Below the pieces are notes generated by a model. It had not been told where the DNA came from, did no database searches, and worked only from the letters and a program-made list of their open reading frames with translations. Below are positions 32,523 to 40,564 of a stretch of 44,197 nucleotides of DNA, in pieces. Made by a program: the position numbers and the translations under genes. The DNA is taken from contig SCMV01000032.1 in NCBI GenBank assembly GCA_005502875.1, positions 1 to 44,197 of the forward strand, in the 5' to 3' direction. Position 1 is the first letter of the stretch, and each line of letters opens with the position of its first letter. Source of the DNA: Comamonadaceae bacterium 2PF (GTDB taxonomy: Bacteria; Pseudomonadota; Gammaproteobacteria; Burkholderiales; Burkholderiaceae_C).

Positions 32523-33080
32523 ATGAGCAAGCAGATCGTCGTCGTTTACTTCTCCGGCTACGGCCACACCCAGCGCATGGCCGAGTCCGTCGCGCAAGGC
32601 GCCGGCGCCAGCCTGCTGGCCGTCGACCAGGAGGGCAACCTGCCCGAAGGCGGCTGGGAGCAACTGGCCGCTGCCGACGCCATCATCTTTGGCGCGCCCA
32701 CCTACATGGGCAGCGTGCCCTGGCAGTACAAGAAGTTCATCGACGCCACCTCCAAGCCCTGGTACCACCAGCAGTGGAAGGACAAGATCGCCGCCGGTTT
32801 CACCAACTCGGCTTCGATGAATGGCGACAAGCTCTCGACCCTGCATTACCTGTTCACCCTGTCGCAGCAGCACAGCATGATCTGGGTGGGCACGGGCCTG
32901 ATGCCCAGCAACAGCAAGGCCGCCACGCGCAACGACGTCAACTACGTCGCCTCGTTCAGCGGCGCGATGGCCTCGACCCCATCGGACGCCAGCGTGGATG
33001 AAATGCTCCCTGGTGACCTGGAAACCGCGCGCCTGTTCGGCGCCCGAGTGGCCGAAGTGACCGCAAAATTCAACGCTTGA
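32523..33080 (+). CDS. Flavodoxin-fold NAD(P)H:quinone oxidoreductase-like protein
   Basis: Predicted soluble FMN-binding oxidoreductase of 185 residues. The N terminus IVVVYFSGYGHTQRMAESVA supplies the phosphate-binding loop of the flavodoxin fold, and AIIFGAPTYMGSVPWQYKKFID (about 53-74) is the family's GxPTYxGxx-type FMN loop as in WrbA and related quinone reductases. GAAAGGA-type sequence precedes the ATG at 32523. It is followed 54 bp later by a second flavoprotein gene on the same strand; the pair could be a small redox-detoxification unit. The exact electron acceptor is unknown. Confidence 0.85.
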   Translation: MSKQIVVVYFSGYGHTQRMAESVAQGAGASLLAVDQEGNLPEGGWEQLAAADAIIFGAPTYMGSVPWQYKKFIDATSKPWYHQQWKDKIAAGFTNSASMNGDKLSTLHYLFTLSQQHSMIWVGTGLMPSNSKAATRNDVNYVASFSGAMASTPSDASVDEMLPGDLETARLFGARVAEVTAKFNA

Positions 33081-33134
33081 GCGAGTTCGCCGTGCCACGT
33101 CGGCACGGCCTTCGCCTTGAGAACCGGAGTGCCC

Positions 33135-33749
33135 ATGACCACCACCCCTTCCACCCGTGCACCGCGCCTGCTGGTGATCGCCGGCAGCGCCCGCATCGGC
33201 TCGCTCAACCGCCAGCTGGCCGACCTGGCCGCGCGCCGTGCCCAGGCCCTGGGGGCCGAGACCACCGTGGTCGACCTGCGCTCGCTGGAGCTGCCGGTCT
33301 ACGACGAAGACTGGGCGCAGGCCCATGGCAAGCCGGCTGGCGCGCGCCGCCTGCGCGACTTGTTCGCCGAGCACGATGGCCTGATCCTGGCCAGCCCGGA
33401 GTACAACGCGCTGCCCACGCCGCTGTTCATCAACAGCTTTGATTGGTTGTCGGTCATCCCGGCCGAAGATGGCAAGCCTTCCGGCACCGGTGCCACGGGT
33501 GGCAAGCCGGTCGGGCTGCTGGCGGCTTCGCCTGGTGCGCTGGGGGGCATCCGTGCGCTGCCGATTGTTCGCACCTACCTGAGCACCAACTTTGCGATGC
33601 TGGTGGTGCCCGAGCAGCTGGCCCTGCCGCTGGCCGACCAGCAGCTCACCAGCCCCGAGCGCCTGGCCAAGCCCGAGCTGGACGCGGCGCTCGATCGCGT
33701 GGTGGCCTCGGTGGTCAAGCAGGCGCGCTGGCGCATCGCCGGGGCCTGA
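33135..33749 (+). CDS. NADPH-dependent FMN reductase family protein (ChrR/YieF type)
   Basis: Flavodoxin-fold reductase of 204 residues. RLLVIAGSARIGSLNRQLAD (about 9-28) is the FMN phosphate loop (GSxRxxSxNxxLA-like) and LILASPEYNALPTPLFINSFDWLS is the SPEYNxxxPxxLKNxxDW-like signature of the family, which includes chromate, azo and quinone reductases. GGAG precedes the ATG at 33135. The preceding gene encodes a related flavoprotein. A strong bidirectional terminator closes the unit. Confidence 0.9.
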   Translation: MTTTPSTRAPRLLVIAGSARIGSLNRQLADLAARRAQALGAETTVVDLRSLELPVYDEDWAQAHGKPAGARRLRDLFAEHDGLILASPEYNALPTPLFINSFDWLSVIPAEDGKPSGTGATGGKPVGLLAASPGALGGIRALPIVRTYLSTNFAMLVVPEQLALPLADQQLTSPERLAKPELDAALDRVVASVVKQARWRIAGA

Positions 33750-33778
33750 TCAGGCCCTTCTGATGCGGCTTGCAAAGG

Positions 33779-33806
33779 AAAACGGCGCCAGGTTGGCGCC
33801 GTTTTT
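33779..33806. terminator. Bidirectional terminator after the flavoprotein pair
   Basis: ACGGCGCCA (33782-33790) and TGGCGCCGT (33794-33802) form a 9-bp stem with a GGT loop. A runs before and T runs after (to 33806) lengthen the stem and give U-rich tails in both directions. It serves the plus-strand flavoproteins and the minus-strand hydrolase gene ending at 33821. Confidence 0.92.
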
Positions 33807-33820
33807 GTTGCGGCCTGCGC

Positions 33821-34765
33821 TCAGTTCGCCAGGAAGGACACCAGGTCGGGCAGGGTGCCTTCCGGGTCTTCTTCCTGGGGCAAATGCCCCAAGGTCGGGT
33901 AGGTGACCAGGCGGCAGCGCTGGATGTCCTGGCAGAACAGCGTGCCGTGTTCGGGCGAGATCATCTCGTCGCGCTCGCCCCAGATCACCAGCGTGGGCTG
34001 CTGCACGCGCCGGATCAGGGTCGAGTTGCCGCCGAACTGGGCCTGGTCCATGCGCTGGAACAGCGCACGGCGATTGCCCACGCGCAGGTTGAGCTCGAAG
34101 TAGCGGTCGATCTTGTCCTGCGTGACCTTGTCCGGGTCACCGAAGACATTGCGCACGCTGGATGCCACCATGGCCTTGGGCAGGATGCGCTCGGACACCC
34201 AGCGCAGGCCGCGCATGCTGGCGATCTGGAAGGCAATTGGCATGGACAGCACCGAAGGCTGGTAGCCGTCGGCGTCGATGAGCACCAGCTTGCGCACGCG
34301 GTCGGGCGCGAGCACGGCGGTCTGCCACGCGATTTCACCGCCCAGCGCGTTGCCGGCCAGCACCACCTGCTTGACGCCCAGGGTGTCGAGCAGGCGCAGC
34401 ACGAAGCGGGTGTAGGCGTCGATGCGGTAGTCGCCTTGCGGGCTGGGGCCCGTCAGGCCGAAGCCGGGCAGGTCGACGCTGATGACGCGGCGCTCGCCTT
34501 GCAGCGCCGTCTGCCAGCCTTCGTAGGTGTGCAGGCTGGAGGACATGCCGTGCAGCAGCACCAGGGGCATGGGGTCGGTGCGCGGGCCGGTGTCGCGGAT
34601 GTGCACCTGCATGCCATCGAGCTCCAGGAAACTCGATGGTTCAGGTGCCCAGCGGGCCATCAGCGAGCCCAGCTGGCGGTCGGGCTCCCAGGTGGCCCAG
34701 ACGGTGAACGCCAGCGCCAGCCCGAAGAGCACGCCCGCCCACCACAATCGCTTCAGCCAATTCAT
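33821..34765 (-). CDS. Alpha/beta-hydrolase fold protein lacking the nucleophile serine
   Basis: Membrane-anchored protein of 314 residues: an N-terminal hydrophobic segment (about 7-26) followed by an alpha/beta hydrolase domain similar to MhpC/haloalkane-dehalogenase-like enzymes, with the oxyanion strand PLVLLHGMSSSLHTY (67-81), VISVDLPGFGLTGPS, the acid Asp266 in WGERDEM and the base His294 in LGHLPQEED. The nucleophile elbow reads GNALGG (138-143), so the expected serine is Ala140 (codon GCG). Either the enzyme is inactive, has a different nucleophile, or acts as a binding or non-hydrolytic protein. It lies 112 bp downstream of the SDR gene on the same strand, as the last gene of the BVMO set. 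Confidence 0.82.
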   Translation of the reverse strand: MNWLKRLWWAGVLFGLALAFTVWATWEPDRQLGSLMARWAPEPSSFLELDGMQVHIRDTGPRTDPMPLVLLHGMSSSLHTYEGWQTALQGERRVISVDLPGFGLTGPSPQGDYRIDAYTRFVLRLLDTLGVKQVVLAGNALGGEIAWQTAVLAPDRVRKLVLIDADGYQPSVLSMPIAFQIASMRGLRWVSERILPKAMVASSVRNVFGDPDKVTQDKIDRYFELNLRVGNRRALFQRMDQAQFGGNSTLIRRVQQPTLVIWGERDEMISPEHGTLFCQDIQRCRLVTYPTLGHLPQEEDPEGTLPDLVSFLAN

Positions 34766-34877
34766 GCGCGCATCATGCCGTGGAACCGGGCGCACCCGGG
34801 CCGAACGGCTTGAGGGATGTCACCAAGTGACGCGGGCTGGCCTCACCGAATGTCCGCCAACCCCTCGTCAAACGGTG

Positions 34878-35759
34878 TCAGCCGGCGTTGCTCGCAGCGC
34901 GCTGGGCCGACGAGCGGCGCGAGTTGTTCATCTTGCGCACCTGCTTCATCACCAGCACCTGGTAGGTCGAGCCCAGCAGGCGCACGACCTTGTCCAGGAA
35001 GCGTGCGTCGGGGCCGACCAGCACGCGGCGCTCGTTGTTCTCCACGGCCTTGAGGATCTGCAGCGCGGCGGCCTCGGCGGTCGTCACGTTGATGAGCTTG
35101 TTGGCCATGCGCTTGTGGTCTGCCTCGCTGACACCGGTCTTGGCGGTGACCGACTCGTCGATCTTGCCGGCCATGGCGATGTTGGTGGCGATGCCGCCCG
35201 GGTGCACGCAGGTGGCGCTGACGCCGCAGCCTTCCATCTCCAGCTCCATGCGCAGGGCCTCGGTGTAGCCACGCACGGCGAACTTGCTGGCGTTGTAGGT
35301 GCCTTGCGTGGGCACGGCCATCAGGCCGAACAGGCTGGAGGTGTTGATGACGTGGCCGTCGCCGCTCTTGCGCAGGTGGGGCAGGAAGGCTTGCGTGCCG
35401 TGCACCACGCCCCAGAAGTTGATGCCCATGATCCACTCGAAGTCCTGGATCTTGACGCCTTCGACGGTGGCGGTCAGGGCCACGCCGGCGTTGTTGAACA
35501 CCAGGTTGACCTTGCCGTGGTCGCGCGCGGCTTCGTCGGCCCAGGCGAAGACCTCTTCGCGGTTGGCGACGTTCACCTTTTTGACGGTGACCTTCACGCC
35601 GTGCTTGGACGCCAGCTCGGCGGTCTTGACCAGCTCGGCTTCGTTGACGTCGCTGAGGGTGAGGTGGCAGCCTCGGCGAGCGAGTTCAACGGCCAGCGTG
35701 CGGCCCATGCCCGATGCCGCGCCGGTGATGGCTGCGACCTTGTTCTTGAAGTCTTTCAT
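34878..35759 (-). CDS. Short-chain dehydrogenase/reductase (SadH-like)
   Basis: Classical SDR of 293 residues with an extended C-terminal tail. The cofactor motif TGAASGMGRTLA (13-24), NNAGVA (about 89-94), the SSLFG serine region and YNASKF catalytic Tyr/Lys pair are all present. An Asp in LSDVNEAEL after the second strand suggests NAD preference. It probably oxidises an alcohol or reduces a ketone on the same substrate as the monooxygenase. AGGAG precedes the ATG at 35759, 36 bp after the esterase gene. BVMO-esterase-SDR is the gene order of mycobacterial mymA-lipR-sadH. Confidence 0.92.
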   Translation of the reverse strand: MKDFKNKVAAITGAASGMGRTLAVELARRGCHLTLSDVNEAELVKTAELASKHGVKVTVKKVNVANREEVFAWADEAARDHGKVNLVFNNAGVALTATVEGVKIQDFEWIMGINFWGVVHGTQAFLPHLRKSGDGHVINTSSLFGLMAVPTQGTYNASKFAVRGYTEALRMELEMEGCGVSATCVHPGGIATNIAMAGKIDESVTAKTGVSEADHKRMANKLINVTTAEAAALQILKAVENNERRVLVGPDARFLDKVVRLLGSTYQVLVMKQVRKMNNSRRSSAQRAASNAG

Positions 35760-35795
35760 GGTGTCTCCTCGGGGACGTTGTTGGGTCGTGGCGTC

Positions 35796-36704
35796 TCAGC
35801 GCTGGCCGGTGACGCGGGCGGCGAACTCGCCGCATTCCTTCAGGGTTTGGCGGGCTTCGGGCAGCATCAGCATGGTGGGCCACACGTGCGGCATCTTGGC
35901 CTTGAGGTGCAACTCGCTGGTCACGCCTTGTGCCTTGGCTCGCTCGTGCAGGCGGGTCGAGTCGGCCAGCAGGATCTCGTGCTTGCTGGCGTGGATCATC
36001 AGCGGCGGCAGGCCGCGCAGGTCGGCGAACAGCGGCGATGCCAGGGGCGTGTCGGTGGGCTTGCCAGCCAGGTACAGAGCGGCGGCTTCGGGCAGCGAGT
36101 GCGGGTTGAACATCACGTCGGCATCGGCCAGCGTCTTCATGGTTTCGCCCGAGCAAGACAGGTCGCTCCAGGGCGAGAACAGGATGGCGCCGGCCGGCAG
36201 GGGCAGGCCCTGGTCGCGAGAGGCCACGAGGCACGCCAGGGTCAGGCCACCACCGGCGGAGTCGCCTGCGAAGACGACCGTCTTGGGGTCAACGCCTTGC
36301 TTGAGCAGCTCGGCCCACCAGGCCACGGCGTCGTCCACCGCAGCGGGGTAGACGTGCTCGGGTGCCATGCGGTAGTCCACCGACAGCACGCGGGCCTGGG
36401 CCGTGCGGGCCAGGTAGGCGCAGGTGGGGCGGTGGGTTTCCAGGCCGCAGAAGAAGTAGCCGCCACCGTGGAAGTAGACGATGGTGCGCTTGGCGTTGGG
36501 CGCGTTGAGCCACTCGGCGGCGCACAGCTTGTGCTCAGGGCGCGCGGCCACGGGCTTGTGTTCGATGTCTGCAGGCGGCGGCGGGTAGCGCTTGGCCATC
36601 TTGTTGACCATGTGGCGCGCCTTGTGGACGTCCAGCTTGCCTTTGCCCTGGCGCTTGAACTGGTGACGCAGGACGAGGTTGGTGATGAAGGACTGGATGC
36701 TCAT
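35796..36704 (-). CDS. Hormone-sensitive-lipase-family esterase (LipR-like)
   Basis: Serine esterase of 302 residues. TIVYFHGGGYFFCG (74-87) gives the HGGG oxyanion motif of the HSL family, GDSAGG (147-152) the nucleophile elbow with Ser149, and the C-terminal acid and His lie in EILLADSTRL and MPHVW. An N-terminal cap of about 60 residues precedes the core. Its ATG at 36704 overlaps the monooxygenase stop by 4 bp (ATGA), so it is coupled to an enzyme that makes esters by Baeyer-Villiger oxidation; hydrolysis of that ester is the natural next step. The same enzyme pair is fused in the gene at 40565-43042. Confidence 0.93.
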   Translation of the reverse strand: MSIQSFITNLVLRHQFKRQGKGKLDVHKARHMVNKMAKRYPPPPADIEHKPVAARPEHKLCAAEWLNAPNAKRTIVYFHGGGYFFCGLETHRPTCAYLARTAQARVLSVDYRMAPEHVYPAAVDDAVAWWAELLKQGVDPKTVVFAGDSAGGGLTLACLVASRDQGLPLPAGAILFSPWSDLSCSGETMKTLADADVMFNPHSLPEAAALYLAGKPTDTPLASPLFADLRGLPPLMIHASKHEILLADSTRLHERAKAQGVTSELHLKAKMPHVWPTMLMLPEARQTLKECGEFAARVTGQR

Positions 36705-38215
36705 GCGCGTTCTGCCTGGTACTGCTGGAGTTGGAAGCGGCGGGTCTTGAATCGGTAGGCGAAGGTGAAGCCGGGCCACGCCGCCGTGTTGCGGCCCTGC
36801 TCGTTGACGTACCAGCTCTTGCAGCCGGACTGCCAGACGGTGCGCTCAAGCTCTTTCTGCACGCCATCGACGAAACGCTTTTGCACCTCGGGCTTGACCT
36901 CGAGGGCGCGGATGCGGCGCTCCTTCATGGTCTTGAGCGCCTCGAGGATGTAATGCGCCTGAGATTCGATCATGAAAACCATGGAGTTGTGGCCCAGACC
37001 GGTGTTGGGCCCCATCAGCATGAAGAAGTTGGGGAAGCCCGCCACGGTGATGCCCATGTGGGCCTCGGCGCCTTGCTTCCACACCTCGGCCAGGTCGGCG
37101 CCACCGCGACCGAACACGGTGGCCTTGGGGATCGGGTCCTGCACCTTGAAGCCGGTGCCGAAGACGATGGCGTCGACCTCGTGCAGGCGGCCGTCCTTGG
37201 TCACGACGCCGTTGGCCACCACCTTGTCGATGCCCTCGGTCACCACCTCGACGTTGGTGCGCGCCAGCGTCGGGTAGTACTCGTTGGAGATCAGCAGGCG
37301 CTTGCAGCCGGGCGTGTAGTCGGGCGTGAGCTTGGCTTGCAGCACCGGGTCTTTGATGTGCTTGCGGATGCGGTGCTTGCCCACCTTGGCCACCAGGTTC
37401 ATCCACTCGGGCTTGAATTTGAAGGCCAGGAAGCGCGCTTCCAGGGTCCAGTACAGCTTGGTGCGCGCGATGCGCTGGCGCCAGGGGTTCGCGGCGAAGT
37501 CGGCCCGCTCTTCGGGGCGCACGGGGCGGTCCATCTTGGGCACGACCCAGGGCGGCGTGCGCTGGAAGTACGTCAGGTGCGCCACCTTGGGCGCGATGGC
37601 GGGCACGAACTGGATGGCGCTGGCGCCGCTGCCGATGACGGCCACGCGCTTGTCGTCGAGGTTGAAGTCGTGGTCCCAGGTGGCCGAATGGAAGGCGCGG
37701 CCCTGGAAGGTCTCGATGCCGGGCACGTTGGGGTAGGCCGGGTTGCTCAGGCCGCCCATGCCCGAGACGAGCACTTCGCCTTCGAACACGCGACCGTCTT
37801 CGGCCTGGACCACCCACAGCTTGCGCGCCTCGTCCCAGCGCGCGCCGGTCAGGTTGGCGTGAAAGCGGATGTGGCGCAGCAGGTCGTGCTTGGTGGCGAC
37901 GTGCTTGAGGTAGGCAAAGATTTCAGGTTGCGGGGCGTACAGGCGCGACCAGTTCGGGTTGGGCTCGAACGAGAACGAGTACAGGTGCGACTCGACGTCG
38001 CAGGCGCAGCCGGGGTAGGTGTTGTCGCGCCAGGTGCCGCCGACGTCGCCGGCGCGTTCGAGCAGCACGAAGTCTTCTTCGCCCTGTTCGCGCAGCTTGA
38101 CGCCCATGCACAAGCCCGAAAAGCCCGTGCCGACGACGATGATGCGGTGGCGCTCGACGCCGTCGCCACCGGGCGCGGGGCGCGCAGCGGGCGAGTGGAA
38201 GTGTTGCGGTTTCAT
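36701..38215 (-). CDS. Baeyer-Villiger-type flavin monooxygenase
   Basis: FAD- and NADPH-dependent monooxygenase of 504 residues, predicted to insert oxygen next to a carbonyl, turning a ketone into an ester or lactone. FAD loop GTGFSG (29-34), VGGTWRDNTYPG (58-69), the BVMO fingerprint FQGRAFHSATW (170-180), and the NADPH loop GSGASA (195-200) are all present. The end includes the GPNTGLGHNSMVF block usual for class B monooxygenases, and the C-terminal WP-GFT-YR motif of the MymA/EtaA-like group. The ATG at 38215 follows a sigma-70 promoter covered by two operator palindromes, so the divergent TetR protein probably represses it. Substrate unknown. Confidence 0.93.
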   Translation of the reverse strand: MKPQHFHSPAARPAPGGDGVERHRIIVVGTGFSGLCMGVKLREQGEEDFVLLERAGDVGGTWRDNTYPGCACDVESHLYSFSFEPNPNWSRLYAPQPEIFAYLKHVATKHDLLRHIRFHANLTGARWDEARKLWVVQAEDGRVFEGEVLVSGMGGLSNPAYPNVPGIETFQGRAFHSATWDHDFNLDDKRVAVIGSGASAIQFVPAIAPKVAHLTYFQRTPPWVVPKMDRPVRPEERADFAANPWRQRIARTKLYWTLEARFLAFKFKPEWMNLVAKVGKHRIRKHIKDPVLQAKLTPDYTPGCKRLLISNEYYPTLARTNVEVVTEGIDKVVANGVVTKDGRLHEVDAIVFGTGFKVQDPIPKATVFGRGGADLAEVWKQGAEAHMGITVAGFPNFFMLMGPNTGLGHNSMVFMIESQAHYILEALKTMKERRIRALEVKPEVQKRFVDGVQKELERTVWQSGCKSWYVNEQGRNTAAWPGFTFAYRFKTRRFQLQQYQAERA

Positions 38216-38246
38216 GGTGGCGTGTCCCCGAAGATGCCTTGACTTT

Positions 38247-38291
38247 TGACAAAGATTCTTGTCAGAATAACTTTGACAATGATCCATGTCA
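38247..38291. promoter_or_regulatory. Two TGACA-N8-TGTCA operator palindromes (TetR sites)
   Basis: Two 18-bp palindromes of the same form, TGACA-N8-TGTCA, occur at 38247-38264 and 38274-38291, 27 bp apart from start to start. They lie in the divergent region between the TetR gene and the BVMO gene and cover the BVMO promoter. Identical arms and spacer length at two sites strongly suggest binding by the adjacent TetR-family dimer. Confidence 0.78.
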
Positions 38292-38292
38292 A
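38264..38292 (-). promoter_or_regulatory. Sigma-70 promoter of the BVMO-esterase-SDR set
   Basis: On the minus strand a perfect -35 TTGACA (38292-38287) is followed by 17 bases and a -10 TATTCT (38269-38264, 4 of 6). Start near 38257, about 42 bases before the BVMO ATG. Its -35 lies within one operator palindrome and its -10 end touches the other. Confidence 0.8.
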
Positions 38293-38305
38293 CATAGGGA
38301 TCTCC

Positions 38306-38956
38306 ATGGAAGCCCCGACGCCAGCCTCACCTTTGTCCCCACGCCGCCGCTACGGCGGGGTCCTGCCCGAAGAGCGGCAGCGGCTGCGCCGTGCCAAGCT
38401 CATCGAGGGCGCGGTGGAGGTGTTCGGCACCAAGGGCTTTCATGCCGCCACGGTGCGCGAGGTGTGCGTGGCCGCCCACCTGACCGAGCGCTACTTTTAT
38501 GAGTCGTTCAAGACGCTGCCGCAGCTGTTCATGGCCACCTACGGCGAGCTGCGCGACCAGCTCATGGCCCAGACCCTGGCCGTGCTGAAAGAGGCCGAGC
38601 CCACGCCCTTGGGCATGCTGGAGCCGGCCATCCGCGTCTTCCTGGAGTTCATCCGCGACGACCCCCGCCGAGGCCGCATCATGCTGGTCGACTCGCTGGG
38701 CGTGAACGACGAGGTGGCGGCGCTGAGTGGCGCCACCGCGCGCGACTACTCGAACATGATGCGCCAGCACCTGCACCTGCTGGTGCCCAAGGCCCGGCTT
38801 GACGAGGTCAACCTTGATCTGCTGGCCGACGGCATGATCGGGCTGAACGTGCTGCTGGCGGCGCGGTGGATGCAGGACGGGTTCGCGGAGCCGATCGACA
38901 AGGTGGTGCGCACCAACCTGTTGCCGTATCAGGGCTTGCTCACGCAGGTGGCTTGA
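38306..38956 (+). CDS. TetR-family transcriptional regulator
   Basis: Dimeric repressor of 216 residues. The N-terminal HTH is RLRRAKLIEGAVEVFGTKGF then ATVREVCVAAHLTERYFYESF (about 28-70), a textbook TetR fold. The C-terminal ligand domain is all-helical (FMATYGELRDQLMAQTLA onward). The ATG at 38306 is the first plausible start: the upstream codons run through the operators. It is divergent from the BVMO gene by 90 bp. It probably senses the ketone or ester handled by that set and also controls itself. It converges with the toxin gene, leaving a 3-bp gap. Confidence 0.94.
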   Translation: MEAPTPASPLSPRRRYGGVLPEERQRLRRAKLIEGAVEVFGTKGFHAATVREVCVAAHLTERYFYESFKTLPQLFMATYGELRDQLMAQTLAVLKEAEPTPLGMLEPAIRVFLEFIRDDPRRGRIMLVDSLGVNDEVAALSGATARDYSNMMRQHLHLLVPKARLDEVNLDLLADGMIGLNVLLAARWMQDGFAEPIDKVVRTNLLPYQGLLTQVA

Positions 38957-38959
38957 GGG

Positions 38960-39274
38960 TCATTGGAAGTCTTCTTCGCGCTGGTGGCGAGCGCCGATCA
39001 CGAGCACCAACTCAGGCGTGCGGATGTCGAAGCGCAAGACGTAGCCTGTGGCACCGAACGGGACGATGAGTTCACGCAATGTTGGGCGTGGACCGACCTT
39101 GCGAAAGCTGTAGGGCGTGGTCGCGAGGTGGATGTTGGCAGCGGTGCGAAGGGCCTCCACAGCTTCGAAGGCTCGCACGGCTTCTTCGACCGTCTCAGCC
39201 CGATCCAGCAAGAAGTCGAACAGGCGATCCAAGTCAGCCAGGGCTTCGGGCGTGAACTCGACCCTGAATGTCAT
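38960..39274 (-). CDS. RelE/ParE-family toxin
   Basis: 104-residue basic protein with the ParE-like arrangement: FRVEFTPEALADLDRLFDFL at the N terminus, an Ala-rich helix, then RKVGPRPTLRELIVPFGATGYVLRFDI and VLVIGARHQREEDF near the end, the GARHQREE-type C-terminal segment usual for ParE/RelE-superfamily toxins. ParE members inhibit gyrase and RelE members cleave mRNA; motif detail is not enough to decide. Its ATG overlaps the antitoxin stop (39271-39274). Confidence 0.85.
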   Translation of the reverse strand: MTFRVEFTPEALADLDRLFDFLLDRAETVEEAVRAFEAVEALRTAANIHLATTPYSFRKVGPRPTLRELIVPFGATGYVLRFDIRTPELVLVIGARHQREEDFQ

Positions 39275-39543
39275 TTCCGCAGGCGCTTCACGCGGGCTTC
39301 GACCTTCTTTTCAAGTGTCGACAAAACATCGTCCGCCGGGATCGACACCCCAGTGCGCTCGTAGGTGGCCAGCGATTCCTCGCATCGTGCGGCGAAGTCT
39401 GTTTGCACGCGGCGGTATTCGACGGCACGGCGCACAGATGCCTCGACGAACTCAGTCAGCGTCTCGCCAGGCCGAAGCACGGCATCGAGGTCTGCGCGCA
39501 ATTGCGCTTCGACGCGGACTTGGGGGATGACGGCGGATTTCAT
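39271..39543 (-). CDS. Antitoxin of the ParE/RelE pair (YlcI/YnfO-like, RHH type)
   Basis: 90-residue protein that begins with a strand VIPQVRVEAQL, followed by helices typical of a ribbon-helix-helix DNA-binding antitoxin: LRADLDAVLRPGETLTEFVEASVRRAVEYRR. The C-terminal half (ESLATYERTGVSIPADDV onward) is predicted to bind and cover the toxin. It precedes its toxin by a 4-bp overlap. The ATG at 39543 sits 3 bases from a perfect operator-like palindrome, consistent with autoregulation. An alternative start at 39567 would place that palindrome inside the coding sequence. Confidence 0.82.
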   Translation of the reverse strand: MKSAVIPQVRVEAQLRADLDAVLRPGETLTEFVEASVRRAVEYRRVQTDFAARCEESLATYERTGVSIPADDVLSTLEKKVEARVKRLRK

Positions 39544-39546
39544 GGG

Positions 39547-39560
39547 TGCAATGTATTGCA
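39547..39560. promoter_or_regulatory. Palindrome upstream of the toxin-antitoxin genes
   Basis: TGCAATGTATTGCA: perfect 6-bp arms (TGCAAT/ATTGCA) separated by GT, 3 bases before the antitoxin start. Its position matches that of autoregulatory operators of toxin-antitoxin operons. Confidence 0.65.
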
Positions 39561-39603
39561 TTTGCACTACGTCTTCAAGCCCGACGCTCGAGCTGTGTCG
39601 CGC

Positions 39604-40521
39604 TCACCGGCGCAAGAATTTCAGCTGGTGCGCCAGCATCTGCGGAAACAGCGGGTCAAAGTAAGGGTCGAAGTGGTTGGCCGCGACCTCGATCACCTGG
39701 ACGTTCGGGTTGCCCACGCGCTTGACCTTGTCCGACACAAAGGGCGCCACCGTGTCGCCCGTGGCGCCGATCATCAGCATCGGGATCTGCACGTCTTTCA
39801 GGCGCAGCCAAGGCCGGTACAGCGGCATGGTGAGCACGGACCTGGCCGCCACGCGGTTGTCGTACTTGTGGTCCGGGTGAGCCGCCAGTGCAGCCTCCAG
39901 GGCCTCCAGGCCCCCGTCGCGGTCCATCGTGCCGAACTCGCCCTCGCGGGCCAGGGTCGGGATGGTGATGGGCGCCCCTGGCTTGATCTGGTCCAGCAGG
40001 CCCAGGCCGATGAACTTGATGAGCCGCCCGAGCGGCGTGGCCAAGGTCGCGGCCAGGCCGTCGAGCATCGGCACCTGGACGACGGCACCTTTCAGTTCCG
40101 GGTGTTGCGTGGCCAGGTCCACCACGTGCCCGCCACCGAACGACGTGCCCCACAGCGTGATGTCATGGGCCAGCACCTGCTGCTGCGACTTCAGGTGCGC
40201 CAGTGCCGTGTCGGCCACGCGCGTTCGGCGCCAGGGGTTGATGCCTTGACGCGGGAAGCCGCCGCTGTCGCCCCAGCCGGGGTAGTCGAACTCCATCACC
40301 GCGAAGCCGGCGTCGACGAAGCTCAAGGTGAACGAGGAGGTCAAGGCCATCTGGATGCTGCCCCAGCCGCCCACCATCAGGATGGCGGGCAACTGCTGAT
40401 CGGGCGGGGCGTCCTTCGGCACGTAGAGAGTGGCCGCGCACAACGCCCCTTCGGCCATGAAGGTGGACTTGATGGCGCGCGCGCGATCCGGAGAGAGGTT
40501 GGGGTAACGGCGAGAGGTCAT
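39604..40521 (-). CDS. Alpha/beta hydrolase (dienelactone hydrolase/acyl-peptidase-like)
   Basis: Serine hydrolase of 305 residues. AILMVGGWGSIQMALTSSFT gives the oxyanion region, DYPGWGDSGGFPRQGINPW a family block, and LWGTSFGGGHVVDLA (about 126-140) the nucleophile elbow with an intact G-T-S-F-G serine. Later MLMIGATGDTVAPF carries the acid Asp and VIEVAANHFDPY the catalytic His. There is no signal peptide, so it acts in the cytoplasm. Substrate unknown; the fold is used for dienelactone hydrolases, proline/acyl peptidases and cephalosporin deacetylases. It sits 43 bp downstream of the BVMO-esterase fusion and may process the same products. Confidence 0.88.
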   Translation of the reverse strand: MTSRRYPNLSPDRARAIKSTFMAEGALCAATLYVPKDAPPDQQLPAILMVGGWGSIQMALTSSFTLSFVDAGFAVMEFDYPGWGDSGGFPRQGINPWRRTRVADTALAHLKSQQQVLAHDITLWGTSFGGGHVVDLATQHPELKGAVVQVPMLDGLAATLATPLGRLIKFIGLGLLDQIKPGAPITIPTLAREGEFGTMDRDGGLEALEAALAAHPDHKYDNRVAARSVLTMPLYRPWLRLKDVQIPMLMIGATGDTVAPFVSDKVKRVGNPNVQVIEVAANHFDPYFDPLFPQMLAHQLKFLRR

Positions 40522-40564
40522 GGGGCACTTCCGTGATTCTGTGGATGCGAGCAAATGAAGGGGT

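Noticed and set aside
34527..36758. Long plus-strand open frame antisense to hydrolase, SDR and esterase genes
   Set aside because: No domain or motif; crosses three real genes with full active-site motifs.
39604..40521. Third alpha/beta hydrolase as another serine-less protein
   Set aside because: Its elbow reads G-T-S-F-G, so the nucleophile is intact.
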